NCBI GenBank assembly: GCA_947459075.1
Contig: CANHBJ010000009.1
Coordinates: 1-33,674, forward strand
From: Bacteroidota bacterium
GTDB lineage: Bacteria > Bacteroidota > Bacteroidia > UKL13-3
DNA: 33,674 bases
Reading direction: 5' to 3'
Program-made: the position numbers and the translations under genes
In this document: in pieces, positions 7,680-16,410 of the stretch
Layout: each line of letters starts with the position of its first letter
Numbering within the stretch: position 1 is the stretch's first letter
Notes under the pieces: generated by a model
Seen by the model: the letters and a program-made list of their open reading frames with translations, nothing else
Told to the model about the DNA's origin: nothing
Database searches by the model: none

Positions 7680-8159
7680 ATGAAATACTTTTTAGTAGCA
7701 CTATTATTTGGTTTGTTGGGTAATATACAAGCACAACAAATTAAAACTGTAACCCCCGAGTGGATTGATGGCATTCATGCATCAAAAAGTGATACGCTAT
7801 ACATCATTAACTTTTGGGCTACATGGTGCAAACCTTGCGTAGAAGAATTACCCTATTTTGAACAATTAGCAGATACCTGCACCAATAAAAAAGTAAAAAT
7901 ATATTTGGTTACAACTGATATGCGAAAAGATATCGCCACACGTGTAACAGATTTTATTAAGGCTAAGAAGCTAACTCAACAAGTGGTATTTATTAATGAG
8001 TTAAATGCTGATAAATGGATTAATAAAGTGAGCGAAGAATGGAGTGGCGCAATTCCCGCAACCCTAATGATAAAAGGTGATATAGGCTATAAACACTTTA
8101 AAGAAGGTGAGCTTACTTTTGAAGAATTACAGTTGCTAGTTAACCAAGTTATTCCTTAA
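7680..8159 (+). CDS. Exported thioredoxin-like (TlpA-type) thiol-disulfide protein
   Basis: The protein has 159 residues with a signal peptide (MKYFLVALLFGLLGNIQAQ, cleavage near residue 19) and one thioredoxin domain. The active site is Cys50-Lys-Pro-Cys53 in FWATWCKPCVEELP, and a cis-Pro position lies in GAIPATLM. It is probably a periplasmic thiol-disulfide oxidoreductase of the TlpA/ResA type, acting in cytochrome maturation, disulfide handling or general redox maintenance; no partner gene adjacent to it settles the role. It is a single-domain form, without the N-terminal DUF4369 domain common in longer Bacteroidota TlpA proteins. Confidence 0.88.
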   Translation: MKYFLVALLFGLLGNIQAQQIKTVTPEWIDGIHASKSDTLYIINFWATWCKPCVEELPYFEQLADTCTNKKVKIYLVTTDMRKDIATRVTDFIKAKKLTQQVVFINELNADKWINKVSEEWSGAIPATLMIKGDIGYKHFKEGELTFEELQLLVNQVIP

Positions 8160-8318
8160 TATTAGCTTTAATAATTTAGTAAATAAGTATTTAACTTGTC
8201 GATAAAAAACTATACACATGCGCTAAAATAACTGTGCAAATGTGGTTAAGTGCGAGGTGGTGTTGCCATGTCAATACACTTATTTAGTAGTGTAATTAAA
8301 ACCGCTTTTTTAACCAAC

Positions 8319-8984
8319 ATGAATCATACATTATTGCAAATTACCGAAACCGCTCCTTCAAGCGAATCAATCAATTTAATAGACCTTACCATGAAAGGTG
8401 GTCCTATTATGATTCCATTGGCTGTATTGAGTATTATAGCTGTTTATCTAACCATAGAACGTTTTTTAACTTTGAAAAAAGCTTCAAAGTTGGAAGCAAA
8501 CTTCATGGCAAACATTAAAGACTTAGTTCTTAATGGTAATATAAAAGGTGCAAGAGCCTTGTGTGAGCGTACCAATTCTCCCATTGCACGAATGATAGAA
8601 AAAGGTGTTACACGAATTGGTAAACCGTTACAAGATATTGATACTTCTATTCATAATGTTGGGAATATCGAAATTAATAAATTAGAAACAGGCATGCCAA
8701 CTTTAGCAACTATTAGTGGTGCTGCACCTATGTTAGGTTTTTTGGGTACAGTTACTGGTATGGTTACTGCTTTTCATAAAATGAGTTCTGCTGGTGCTAA
8801 CCTTACCGTTAGTTTATTGGCAGGCGGTATTTATGAAGCTTTAGTTACAACGGTTGCTGGTTTAATTATTGGTATTTTCGCATATATCGCATACAACCAA
8901 TTAACATCAATGATTGAGAAAATAATTCATCGTATGGAAGCTAGTGCGGTTGAGTTTATTGACTTATTACAAGAACCTGCTTAA
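8319..8984 (+). CDS. exbB: ExbB/TolQ/MotA-family proton channel subunit
   Basis: ExbB forms the pentameric inner-membrane proton channel that powers TonB. From the ATG at 8319 the product has 222 residues: a short periplasmic N terminus, membrane helix 1 (about 30-46, then IERFL), a cytosolic domain, and helices 2 and 3 with the conserved MLGFLGTVTGMVTAF and EALVTTVAGLIIGIFAY, including the polar Thr residues of the channel. Upstream in-frame starts exist (GTG at 8250, ATG at 8268). I prefer 8319 because the family usually begins with a short MNxxLLQxTE-like stretch. exbD starts 2 bases after the stop. Confidence 0.9.
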   Translation: MNHTLLQITETAPSSESINLIDLTMKGGPIMIPLAVLSIIAVYLTIERFLTLKKASKLEANFMANIKDLVLNGNIKGARALCERTNSPIARMIEKGVTRIGKPLQDIDTSIHNVGNIEINKLETGMPTLATISGAAPMLGFLGTVTGMVTAFHKMSSAGANLTVSLLAGGIYEALVTTVAGLIIGIFAYIAYNQLTSMIEKIIHRMEASAVEFIDLLQEPA

Positions 8985-8986
8985 TT

Positions 8987-9385
8987 ATGGCATTTAAAAG
9001 ACGTACAAAGGTAAAGCCTGATTTTAGTATGGCTTCTATGACGGATTTGGTGTTTTTGTTGCTCATATTTTTTATGATTACATCAACATTGGTTAGTCCT
9101 AATGCCATTAAAGTTAGCTTACCTAAAGCAAATAACCAAGTTACCACACCCAAAGCAATTGCGGTAAGTGTTACTGCCGATTTATTATGGTATGTTAATG
9201 GAACACAAACTACACAAGAGGTATTGGAAACAGAATTAGGTAATCAATTAAAAACTGTAAATGCCGATGATGCTGTAGTTTCTATTAACTGTGATAAAAG
9301 TGTACCAGTTGAATATCTCGTACACATTATGAAAGTGTGCAATAAATTAAAGGCTAAAGCCGTTTTAGCTACACAACCTGAGTAA
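8987..9385 (+). CDS. exbD: ExbD/TolR-family biopolymer transport protein
   Basis: The product has 132 residues: a basic cytosolic start (MAFKRRTKVK), one membrane helix at about 21-37 and a periplasmic domain. The motif FSMASMTDLVFLLLIFFMIT carries the essential Asp (residue 20) that takes part in proton transfer with ExbB. The C-terminal part (DAVVSINCDKSVPVEYLVHI) is the typical ExbD/TolR periplasmic fold. It sits between exbB (2-base gap) and tonB (6-base gap), so the three form one operon for energising outer-membrane transport. Confidence 0.93.
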   Translation: MAFKRRTKVKPDFSMASMTDLVFLLLIFFMITSTLVSPNAIKVSLPKANNQVTTPKAIAVSVTADLLWYVNGTQTTQEVLETELGNQLKTVNADDAVVSINCDKSVPVEYLVHIMKVCNKLKAKAVLATQPE

Positions 9386-9391
9386 TGTTTT

Positions 9392-10240
9392 ATGTCGGAC
9401 GCATCAACAGATAAACTAGAACAACGCAACAAAATTATTGGATATGCTGGTACTGCCATCATACATGCATTGTTGTTGTTGCTGTTGTGGTGGTTAGTTT
9501 TATCTCCGCCAAATCCACCTATAGAATATGGTGGAATGGGCTTAACAATGGCTTTGGGTGAAGAAAACATGGGTGGCCCAAGTGATGTGCCGGTTACAGA
9601 TCCTAGTGTTCCTGAACCTACTCCGCCTGTTGAAGAAACCGAACAACCTGTTGCCACACAAGATGTAGAAGAAGCACCTGCTGTTGTTGCACCTAAAGAG
9701 GTAAAAAAAGTTGAAGTAAAAAAGCCCATTAAAAAACCAGTAGAGAAACCTGTTGAACAGCCACGTAAACCAGACGAAAAAAGTTTATTTAAGAAGCGTA
9801 ATAACACTGCAGATGCAAGTGGCCATGGTGATGGTGATGCACCTGGAAACCAAGGTGCTGCAGATGGAGACCCAAATGGTGACCCTAACGGAAATGGTTA
9901 CGGTAATGGAGGAGCAGGAAGTGGAACTGGTTCAGGTAATGGAACAGGACCTGGAAATGGTGATGGTATAACATACGAATTAAAAGGACGTAGTTTAGCA
10001 CGCAGACCAAACATTGAAGACAACTCGAAAGAGACAGGTAAAGTAGTGGTAAGTATTGTAGTTGATAAAAGTGGCAAAGTTACCAAAGCAATGCCTAATC
10101 AAAGAGGTACAACAACACTAAGTCCTATATTGCTTGCTAAGGCTAAACAAGCTGCACTCGATACCCGTTTCTCTCCAAATCCTAGTGCCCCTGAGGAGCA
10201 ATTTGGTACAATTACAATCGTATTTAAATTCAGACCGTAA
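9392..10240 (+). CDS. tonB: TonB-type energy transducer
   Basis: The 282-residue protein has a membrane helix at about 16-37, a Pro/Glu/Val- and Lys-rich periplasmic stretch (about 68-127), and a long Gly/Asn/Asp linker (about 143-192). Its C-terminal TonB domain (GKVVVSIVVDKSGKV to TITIVFKFRP) contacts TonB boxes of outer-membrane receptors. Together with ExbB and ExbD it couples the proton gradient to outer-membrane uptake. The Gly-rich linker is as in many Bacteroidota TonB proteins. The last 11 bases overlap the 3' end of the opposite-strand ATPase gene, leaving no room for a separate terminator downstream of either gene. Confidence 0.9.
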   Translation: MSDASTDKLEQRNKIIGYAGTAIIHALLLLLLWWLVLSPPNPPIEYGGMGLTMALGEENMGGPSDVPVTDPSVPEPTPPVEETEQPVATQDVEEAPAVVAPKEVKKVEVKKPIKKPVEKPVEQPRKPDEKSLFKKRNNTADASGHGDGDAPGNQGAADGDPNGDPNGNGYGNGGAGSGTGSGNGTGPGNGDGITYELKGRSLARRPNIEDNSKETGKVVVSIVVDKSGKVTKAMPNQRGTTTLSPILLAKAKQAALDTRFSPNPSAPEEQFGTITIVFKFRP

Positions 10241-12707
10241 CTTCTTTTTCTTTCGCTATAGGAGTTATTTGTTTTGTTAACTCAAACATAGCAAGTATTG
10301 ATAATGCCCCAAGAACAGGAGCAATGAAACCTTTTACATCTGGCGCTTGTACCTTAAATAGTTCTTGTAAAATTGGTATAAAAAGGATTAGTGCATTAAG
10401 TATTAATGCTAAAGAAATAATTAAAGAAGTGGATATGTTTTTCTCCAAAATCACTGCAATAAAACTTCTTGTTTTTGATAGGTTAGATAAAATCATCACC
10501 ACATTACCCATAATTAGCGCAGTAAATGTGATGCCCCTAATTTCGTTTTCTTTGTATCCTAAAATGTTGGAAATGAAATAAACTACCATTATCACTACAA
10601 ATAATATAATGCCTCTAAATGAGCTGCTAATTATTTGTTTGCTGCCAAAAAAATGTTCGTTTACAGGATGCGGAGGTCTTAACATGATGTTTTTTTCATC
10701 TTGTTCTGATTCAAATGCAATAGAACAAATTGGATCTATTATGAGTTCCATAAAGATGATGTGTAAAGGAAGTAAAAGTATGGGTAGATGAGGAAATATT
10801 GCTGGTAACAAGGCCATGCCAATAATAGGCATGTGTATGGCCATAATGTAAGACATGGCTTTTTGTAGGTTATCAAATATTCTCCTACCTAAACGAACAC
10901 CAGAAACAATTGATGCAAAGTTATCATCCAACAAAACAATGGCAGAAGCTTCACGTGCCACATCAGTTCCTTTATTACCCATTGCAATGCCAATGTTCGC
11001 GGCTTTTAGCGCAGGGGCATCATTTACGCCATCACCCGTCATGGCTACTATATGACCATTTTTTTGAAGGGCTTTAATTATGCGTAACTTTTGTTCAGGA
11101 ACCACCCGAGCAACTACTGATACATGATTTAAATGTTGTTGTAAGGCATCGTCAGATAGCTGGTTAATTTCATCTCCAGTAATCATTCCTTTAACTTCAA
11201 GTCCTGCTTGTTGGGCAATGCTTTTTGCAGTAGCAGGATAATCGCCTGTTATCATCATTACTTGTATGCCTGCCTTATTGCATTCTTTTATGGCTTGCGG
11301 AACTTCAGGTCTTATGGGATCTTCAAATGCAATTAACCCACAATAAATGTATTTAAAGTCGTGCTGTGTTTCTGGCAAAATGGCTTTATGATATTGGGCA
11401 GTTGCTACACCCAAAACACGATGCCCTTGTCTTGCCATTTCATTTACCAATTTAAGTTCGCGGTTAACATCGTCTTGGCTCAAATTACACAATTCAAAAA
11501 TAGCCTCGGGAGCTCCTTTTGTTGAAATACTTATTTCTTCTCCAGTTTGCAATACCCTTGTCATAGCCAGCAGTTTTCTGGTTAACGGGTACTCTCTTAA
11601 AAGTTCTTGGGTTGATGTTTTGTGGTGTTGGTTAAACAAGTTTATAATTGCTTTCTCCATTGGGTCTATAGATTCTGGAGATGTAGCGTTATATGCTGTT
11701 TTAATAAGGCTTAAGGCTAATTGCGACAACGATGTAAATTCGTTATTATTAATGATAATTCCATCAATGGAAATAGCTTTTACTTCCATTTTGTTCTGTG
11801 TAATAGTGCCCGTTTTATCACTGCATAAAATGGTAGCTGAGCCTAAAGATTCTATTGCCGATGGTTTACGTGTGAGTACATTTTTTTTAGACATACGCCA
11901 TGCACCTAATGCCATAAAAATGGTAAGCACAACAGGAAACTCTTCGGGCAAAATAGCCATTGCTGATGATAAACCTGTAAGCAACGATTGTACAAAATTA
12001 CCTCGCGTAAAATAAAACAACATCACCACTGCTATACTTATAGCAACACCACCAATACCCAAATTACGAATAAGGATTTTCATTTCCTGTTGTAATTTTG
12101 GTTCGTTATCTTCAATATTTTTTAGCGAAGTTGCAATAGATCCAATCTTTGCATTAATACCTGTTTGTGTAACTTTTGCAATACCTTTTCCTTGCACAGC
12201 CAAAGTGCCACTATATAATTCTATTTGTTCAGTAAGTAGGTCTTTTTCAATTGCAATGGATTCACCTGTAAGTATCGATTCGTCTACCTTAAGGTTTACA
12301 CTATTTATTAAAATAGCATCAGCTGCAATACGATCTCCTTCGTTAACAAGCATTAAATCACCAGGTACTATGTCTCGTCCTGCAATTCTTATTTCTACTC
12401 CATCACGTTTAACCAATACACGTGGTGACGACAGTTTTTTTAATGCCTCTAGTGCTTTTTCTGTTTTACGGTATTGATAAAATGTAATAGAAATAATAAG
12501 TACAATAGAAAAAAACATGATTACACCTTCTGTATGGTCGCCAACCAAAAGGTAAATGCTAGCACATGCCAACAACAATAAAAACATGGGCTCTTTAATT
12601 ACCTCCAAAGCAATACGCAACAAGTTTTTAGGCTTTGCACTCGGCAATTCGTTATAACCAAACTTCTTTAATAACTGCTCTGCTTCATATTTACTTAATC
12701 CGTGCAT
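10230..12707 (-). CDS. P2-type cation-transporting ATPase
   Basis: The 825-residue P-type ATPase has all the usual signatures in order: TGES (147-150, actuator), the phosphorylated Asp297 in CSDKTGTIT, KGAPE (about 398), MITGDYPATA, and the hinge MTGDGVNDAPAL (about 556). An N-terminal cation-ATPase domain and a C-terminal membrane domain place it near the Ca2+-type P2 ATPases. The M4 ion-site motif reads ILPEEFP (252-258), not the PEGLP of SERCA-like pumps, and M6 carries IIDPICSIAFE. The transported ion is therefore uncertain; Ca2+ or Mn2+ export is a guess. There is a terminator just upstream of its start (12732-12760), so it is likely transcribed separately from phoH. Confidence 0.92.
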   Translation of the reverse strand: MHGLSKYEAEQLLKKFGYNELPSAKPKNLLRIALEVIKEPMFLLLLACASIYLLVGDHTEGVIMFFSIVLIISITFYQYRKTEKALEALKKLSSPRVLVKRDGVEIRIAGRDIVPGDLMLVNEGDRIAADAILINSVNLKVDESILTGESIAIEKDLLTEQIELYSGTLAVQGKGIAKVTQTGINAKIGSIATSLKNIEDNEPKLQQEMKILIRNLGIGGVAISIAVVMLFYFTRGNFVQSLLTGLSSAMAILPEEFPVVLTIFMALGAWRMSKKNVLTRKPSAIESLGSATILCSDKTGTITQNKMEVKAISIDGIIINNNEFTSLSQLALSLIKTAYNATSPESIDPMEKAIINLFNQHHKTSTQELLREYPLTRKLLAMTRVLQTGEEISISTKGAPEAIFELCNLSQDDVNRELKLVNEMARQGHRVLGVATAQYHKAILPETQHDFKYIYCGLIAFEDPIRPEVPQAIKECNKAGIQVMMITGDYPATAKSIAQQAGLEVKGMITGDEINQLSDDALQQHLNHVSVVARVVPEQKLRIIKALQKNGHIVAMTGDGVNDAPALKAANIGIAMGNKGTDVAREASAIVLLDDNFASIVSGVRLGRRIFDNLQKAMSYIMAIHMPIIGMALLPAIFPHLPILLLPLHIIFMELIIDPICSIAFESEQDEKNIMLRPPHPVNEHFFGSKQIISSSFRGIILFVVIMVVYFISNILGYKENEIRGITFTALIMGNVVMILSNLSKTRSFIAVILEKNISTSLIISLALILNALILFIPILQELFKVQAPDVKGFIAPVLGALSILAMFELTKQITPIAKEKEVTV

Positions 12708-12731
12708 GTATAGTAATTTATTAATGGTTAT

Positions 12732-12760
12732 AAAAAAAGAGGCAACCTTGCGATCACCTC
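12732..12760 (-). terminator. Rho-independent terminator of the PIN-PhoH gene
   Basis: Read on the - strand, GAGGTGA...TTGCCTC can form a 7-bp stem (two G-U pairs, 8-base loop), followed at once by seven T. It lies just after the PhoH stop codon and about 24 bases before the ATPase ATG. Confidence 0.65.
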
Positions 12761-12769
12761 ATTAATACT

Positions 12770-14104
12770 TTACAACAACAAATTGGCTACGTTAGCAAGT
12801 TCACTCCGTTCACCTTTTTCAAGTGTTATATGCGCATAAATAGGGTTATCACGTATACGGTCAATCAAATAACTTAAACCGTTAGATTGTGCGTCAAGAT
12901 AAGGAGTATCTATCTGAAAAACATCACCTGTAAAAACTATTTTACTACCTTCACCTGCTCGTGTAATTATAGTTTTAACCTCAAGTGGGGTTAGGTTTTG
13001 TGCTTCGTCTATAATAAATAAGATGTTAGATAAACTTCTTCCTCTTATATAGGCCAATGGTGTAACTACTAATTTTTCTTGATTAACCATCTCTGTTATT
13101 TTTTGGTATTCCTTATCAGTTTCTTTCCATTGGTTTTGTATCAGCTTAAGGTTATCCCAAAGGGGTTCCATGTATGGATTAATTTTACTTTTAATATCGC
13201 CTGGTAAATAACCAATATCTTTATTTCCAAGTGGCACAATGGGGCGTGCTAAATATATTTGTCGGTATTTATGGCGTTGTTCCAAAGCAGCTGCAAGTGC
13301 CAAAAGTGTTTTACCTGTGCCAGCCACACCTTGAATACTAACTAACGATACATTTTGATTAAGCACGGCATGCATGGCAAATGTTTGTTCTGCATTTCGT
13401 GGTTTAATTCCATGTGCAGTCCGTTTATCAATACGTTCTATGCTTTCGTTTTGTTGATTGTAAAAACACAATACACTGGTTTTATTATTTTTTAGGATAA
13501 AATAATGGTTGGCTGCTGGCTTTTTATTAAACAATAAATCGTAGCTAACAAAACCATCAGCATAAATCAAATCAATAACCGATTGTTTAACACCATCAAC
13601 GGTTGAAATTCCAGTATGTAAAGTATCAAGGTTTTTAATTTTACCTGTTTCGTAGTCTTCAGCATTAATGTTTAACGATTTTGCTTTAAGTCTTAAGTTT
13701 ACATCTTTTGTAACCATAATTACTTTTCGCGAAGGGTACTCTTCACTAATAGCCATGGCTGCATTTAATATCTTATGATCGGCTTTTCTATCACCAAAAA
13801 CTACCATGGCATCAACGGTTGCTTTTTCTTTAAACTGCACGCGTAACTTACCTCTTCCTCGCCCGTTAATTGGTATCCATTCCGTTAAAGTATATTCTCC
13901 CGAAAGTTTATCGAGGTAACGAATAAACTCACGCGCTTCGTAATTAATGGTGTCGTTTCCTTTTTTAAAATTATCTAATTCTTCAAGAACAGTTATTGGT
14001 ATGGCTACATCATGCTCTTGAAAATTATTGATGCATTTATGATCGTATAAAATTACTGAAGTATCTAATACAAAGATTTTTTTTTCTGAAATTTTTCTGG
14101 CCAT
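12770..14104 (-). CDS. PIN-domain PhoH family ATPase (YlaK-like)
   Basis: The 444-residue protein joins an N-terminal PIN ribonuclease domain to a C-terminal PhoH ATPase/helicase domain. PIN acidic residues are visible at Asp14 (FVLDTSV), Glu41/42, Asp105 (FGDRKADH) and Asp134. The PhoH part has Walker A QGVAGTGKT (about 258-266), ARPIVPLGNKDIGYLPGD, Walker B ILFIIDEAQNLT (361-372) and FTGDVFQID. Such proteins are proposed to be RNA unwinding and cleaving enzymes; the physiological role here is not shown. The gene reads away from the repeat-rich spacer 14105-14766 and ends at a terminator. Confidence 0.93.
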   Translation of the reverse strand: MARKISEKKIFVLDTSVILYDHKCINNFQEHDVAIPITVLEELDNFKKGNDTINYEAREFIRYLDKLSGEYTLTEWIPINGRGRGKLRVQFKEKATVDAMVVFGDRKADHKILNAAMAISEEYPSRKVIMVTKDVNLRLKAKSLNINAEDYETGKIKNLDTLHTGISTVDGVKQSVIDLIYADGFVSYDLLFNKKPAANHYFILKNNKTSVLCFYNQQNESIERIDKRTAHGIKPRNAEQTFAMHAVLNQNVSLVSIQGVAGTGKTLLALAAALEQRHKYRQIYLARPIVPLGNKDIGYLPGDIKSKINPYMEPLWDNLKLIQNQWKETDKEYQKITEMVNQEKLVVTPLAYIRGRSLSNILFIIDEAQNLTPLEVKTIITRAGEGSKIVFTGDVFQIDTPYLDAQSNGLSYLIDRIRDNPIYAHITLEKGERSELANVANLLL

Positions 14105-14304
14105 GGCTCTTGAAATTAAAGGTTAAGAGATGTTTTTATTATCATTATTCAATTAACGAAAATATTTATGAATGCAATGTTTAAAGGCTATAATAGTTGT
14201 AAACATGATATGTACACAGGTTTTTAGTTGACTTGTTATTGGGTGATTAGTTCATTGGTTTGGTGTTCATGGTTTGAAGTTAAAGATATTTGAGTTCGTT
14301 TGGG

Positions 14305-14713
14305 TTGATTCTAGATGACAATCCTGAAAGGGTTGAATGTGAAATTTGAGCTTTAAAACACATTCAACTCCTCGGGAGTTGTTTTTTAGCGTTAGTTCTA
14401 GCCTCGGGTTTCACCCACGGTTATTCATATTCAAGTCCTACTGACTTGTTTATTTTGATTGTACATGACAACCCTGAAAGGGTTGAATGTGAAATTTGAG
14501 CTTTAAAACACATTCAACTCCTCGGGAGTTGTTTTTAGCGTTAGTTCTAGCCTCGGATTTCACCCACGGTTATTCATATTCAAGTCCTACGAACTTGTTT
14601 ATTTTGATTGTACATGACAACCCTGTAAGGGTTGAATGTGAATAGCCTCGAATGCATTTCGTGGTTGACGATGATGAACAAAAACAAACCAACCCTGAAA
14701 GGGTTGAATGTGC
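14305..14713. repeat. Array of hairpin-rich 150-bp intergenic repeats
   Basis: Two nearly identical units (14305-14454, 150 bp; 14455-14603, 149 bp; about seven differences by eye), a truncated third (14604-14645) and a fourth short core (about 14687-14713) lie head to tail. Each full unit strings together small palindromes: AACCCT-gaa-AGGGTT, GTTGAATGTG...CACATTCAAC, CAACTCC-tcg-GGAGTTG, a CCTCGGGT / ACCCACGG stem, and CAAGT / ACTTG. The first three overlap, so their stems are mutually exclusive. They are not CRISPR (no conserved spacers and repeat too long) and do not code. The part of the spacer at 14105-14304 shows nothing I can name, though the PhoH promoter should be there. Confidence 0.9.
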
Positions 14714-14766
14714 AATCAACCCCAAACCATATTTTTTGATGGCTGTAAATGATTAACTTGCAAGCG

Positions 14767-15705
14767 ATGGATTTTAAATTAAAGTTTACACCTAAATCAC
14801 CCAACCAAAGGTTTAACTACAAACAACCTATGTTGCTCACGGGCTCCTGTTTTGCCGATAATATTGGTGATTTACTTGCCAAACATCAGTTTAATATTTT
14901 GTCTCAACCCAACGGTGTTGTTTATAATCCTATCAGCATTGCAAAGCAAATAAAACAAATAGGTGAGGGCATACCATACACCGAAAACGATTTACATTTT
15001 TACAATGAATTATACCACACTTGGTATCATCATACTTCATTCAACTCAACTAGTAAAAGCGAAGTTCTGCAACAAATCAATGCAACTTTAACACACGCAA
15101 ATCAATTCATACATCAACCCCAAACCATTGTTTATGTAACATTTGGCTCTGCATTCGTGTATGAGTTAAAAGATACACTTGGTTTTGTCGTGGCTAACTG
15201 CCATAAATATCCGCAACAAAATTTTAATAAACGCTTATTAACTGTAAACGAAATATTAGGGTGCTGGCAGGAAGTAATGACGGCTTTACCTCACGTTCAA
15301 TTTGTGTTTACTGTTAGTCCGGTTAGGCATATTAAAGATGGTTTGTTTGAAAATAATGTAAGTAAAGGCATTTTACTACAAGCTGTTTATGAGTTGTGTA
15401 AACAGCAAAACAATGCCTATTATTTTCCAGCCTACGAGGTTGTGGTGGATGAATTGCGAGACTATCGTTTTTACGACACAGATCTAATACACCCTACACC
15501 ACAGGCTATTGAATACGTTTGGCAACAATTGGTTAAAACTTGTTTTGATGAATTAACCCAACAATTTATTGCTGATGTAAAAGCCCTTAATGCCATGAGA
15601 AATCACCGCATAATGCATCAGGGAACTATGACGCATGATAAGTTTATTGAGGCATTAAAAGAAAAAGAAACACGATTTATCTCAACCTATTGCACAAGTA
15701 TATAA
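14767..15705 (+). CDS. GSCFA-domain protein
   Basis: The 312-residue protein is named by its own motif, LLTGSCFADNIG (about 23-34). Further family features are NGVVYNPISIA, FVFTVSPVRHIKDG and the late DLIHPT, which resemble the SGNH/GDSL hydrolase blocks (Gly-Ser at the front, Asp-x-x-His at the back), so it is probably an SGNH-like esterase. The true substrate is unknown; GSCFA proteins are common in Bacteroidota. I chose the ATG at 14767 (MDFKLKFTPK) over 14749, because homologues I recall begin about 25 residues before the GSCFA motif. It converges with lipB, with 2 bases between the stop codons. Confidence 0.9.
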   Translation: MDFKLKFTPKSPNQRFNYKQPMLLTGSCFADNIGDLLAKHQFNILSQPNGVVYNPISIAKQIKQIGEGIPYTENDLHFYNELYHTWYHHTSFNSTSKSEVLQQINATLTHANQFIHQPQTIVYVTFGSAFVYELKDTLGFVVANCHKYPQQNFNKRLLTVNEILGCWQEVMTALPHVQFVFTVSPVRHIKDGLFENNVSKGILLQAVYELCKQQNNAYYFPAYEVVVDELRDYRFYDTDLIHPTPQAIEYVWQQLVKTCFDELTQQFIADVKALNAMRNHRIMHQGTMTHDKFIEALKEKETRFISTYCTSI

Positions 15706-15707
15706 GG

Positions 15708-16409
15708 TTATAGCAACTGCATATCAAACAATTGTGCGATGTGTTTTTTTAGTTTGGTCTTTACTTCTTCAATATCAATTTCACGCCCTAACTCTTTTTG
15801 TAAAGAGGTCACTTGCTTATCATCAATTCCGCAGGGTACTATGTAATTAAAATAATCGAGGTTGGTATTTACGTTAAATGCAAATCCATGCATGGTTACC
15901 CAACGGCTACAACGCACCCCCATAGCACAAATTTTACGCGCTTTTTTAGGATCAGTAGCATCAAGCCAAACACCGGTAAAACCTTCGTAACGCTCTCCTT
16001 TAAGGCCATATTCGGCAATGGTAAGAATTATAGCTTCTTCTAAAAAACGCAGGTACTTATGTATATCAGTAAAAAACTGTTCTAAGTCTAAAATAGGATA
16101 GCCCACCAATTGCCCCGGACCATGGTAAGTAATATCGCCACCACGATTAATAGGAACATACGTAGCACCAATTTTTTGTAAAAACGTTTCATTAATTAAT
16201 AGGTTATTTTCGCTCCCACTTTTGCCTAAGGTATATACATGTGGGTGCTCACAAAATATCAAATGATTTTGAGGAAATACCTGTTCGCTTTCTGGTAAAC
16301 TGCGGTTTACAAACTTACAATCTACTTTTTGTTTAAATAAAGTTTCTTGTTTGTCCCATGCTTCTTGATATGCAATTTTACCCCAATCTATAAAAGTTAC
16401 CGCTTTCAT
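15708..16409 (-). CDS. lipB: Octanoyltransferase LipB
   Basis: LipB moves octanoyl groups from acyl-ACP to the lipoyl domains of 2-oxoacid dehydrogenases and the glycine cleavage H protein, the first step of lipoate synthesis. The 233-residue product shows NRGGDITYHGPGQLVGYP (88-105), Lys159 in RKICAMGVR, MHGFAFNVN (173-181), and the catalytic Cys193 in VPCGIDDKQVTSL. Cys and Lys are both in place, so the enzyme should be active. A strong hairpin lies right before its ATG (16411-16448). Confidence 0.95.
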   Translation of the reverse strand: MKAVTFIDWGKIAYQEAWDKQETLFKQKVDCKFVNRSLPESEQVFPQNHLIFCEHPHVYTLGKSGSENNLLINETFLQKIGATYVPINRGGDITYHGPGQLVGYPILDLEQFFTDIHKYLRFLEEAIILTIAEYGLKGERYEGFTGVWLDATDPKKARKICAMGVRCSRWVTMHGFAFNVNTNLDYFNYIVPCGIDDKQVTSLQKELGREIDIEEVKTKLKKHIAQLFDMQLL

Positions 16410-16410
16410 G

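Noticed and set aside
9244-9807. Long - strand reading frame (187 codons) opposite exbD and tonB
   Set aside because: It is antisense to two clear genes, its Gly/Ser/Thr-rich low-complexity translation mirrors the tonB linker, and it has no recognisable domain.
11620-12015. + strand frame of 131 codons inside the ATPase gene
   Set aside because: It is antisense to conserved ATPase motifs, including the phosphorylation site; no independent coding signal.
14305-14713. CRISPR array
   Set aside because: Repeats are about 150 bp and contiguous, with no unique spacers between short repeats and no cas genes nearby.
14580-14804. Small - strand protein with FNPFRV-type repeats
   Set aside because: It is a translation of the palindromic intergenic repeat cores, not a gene.
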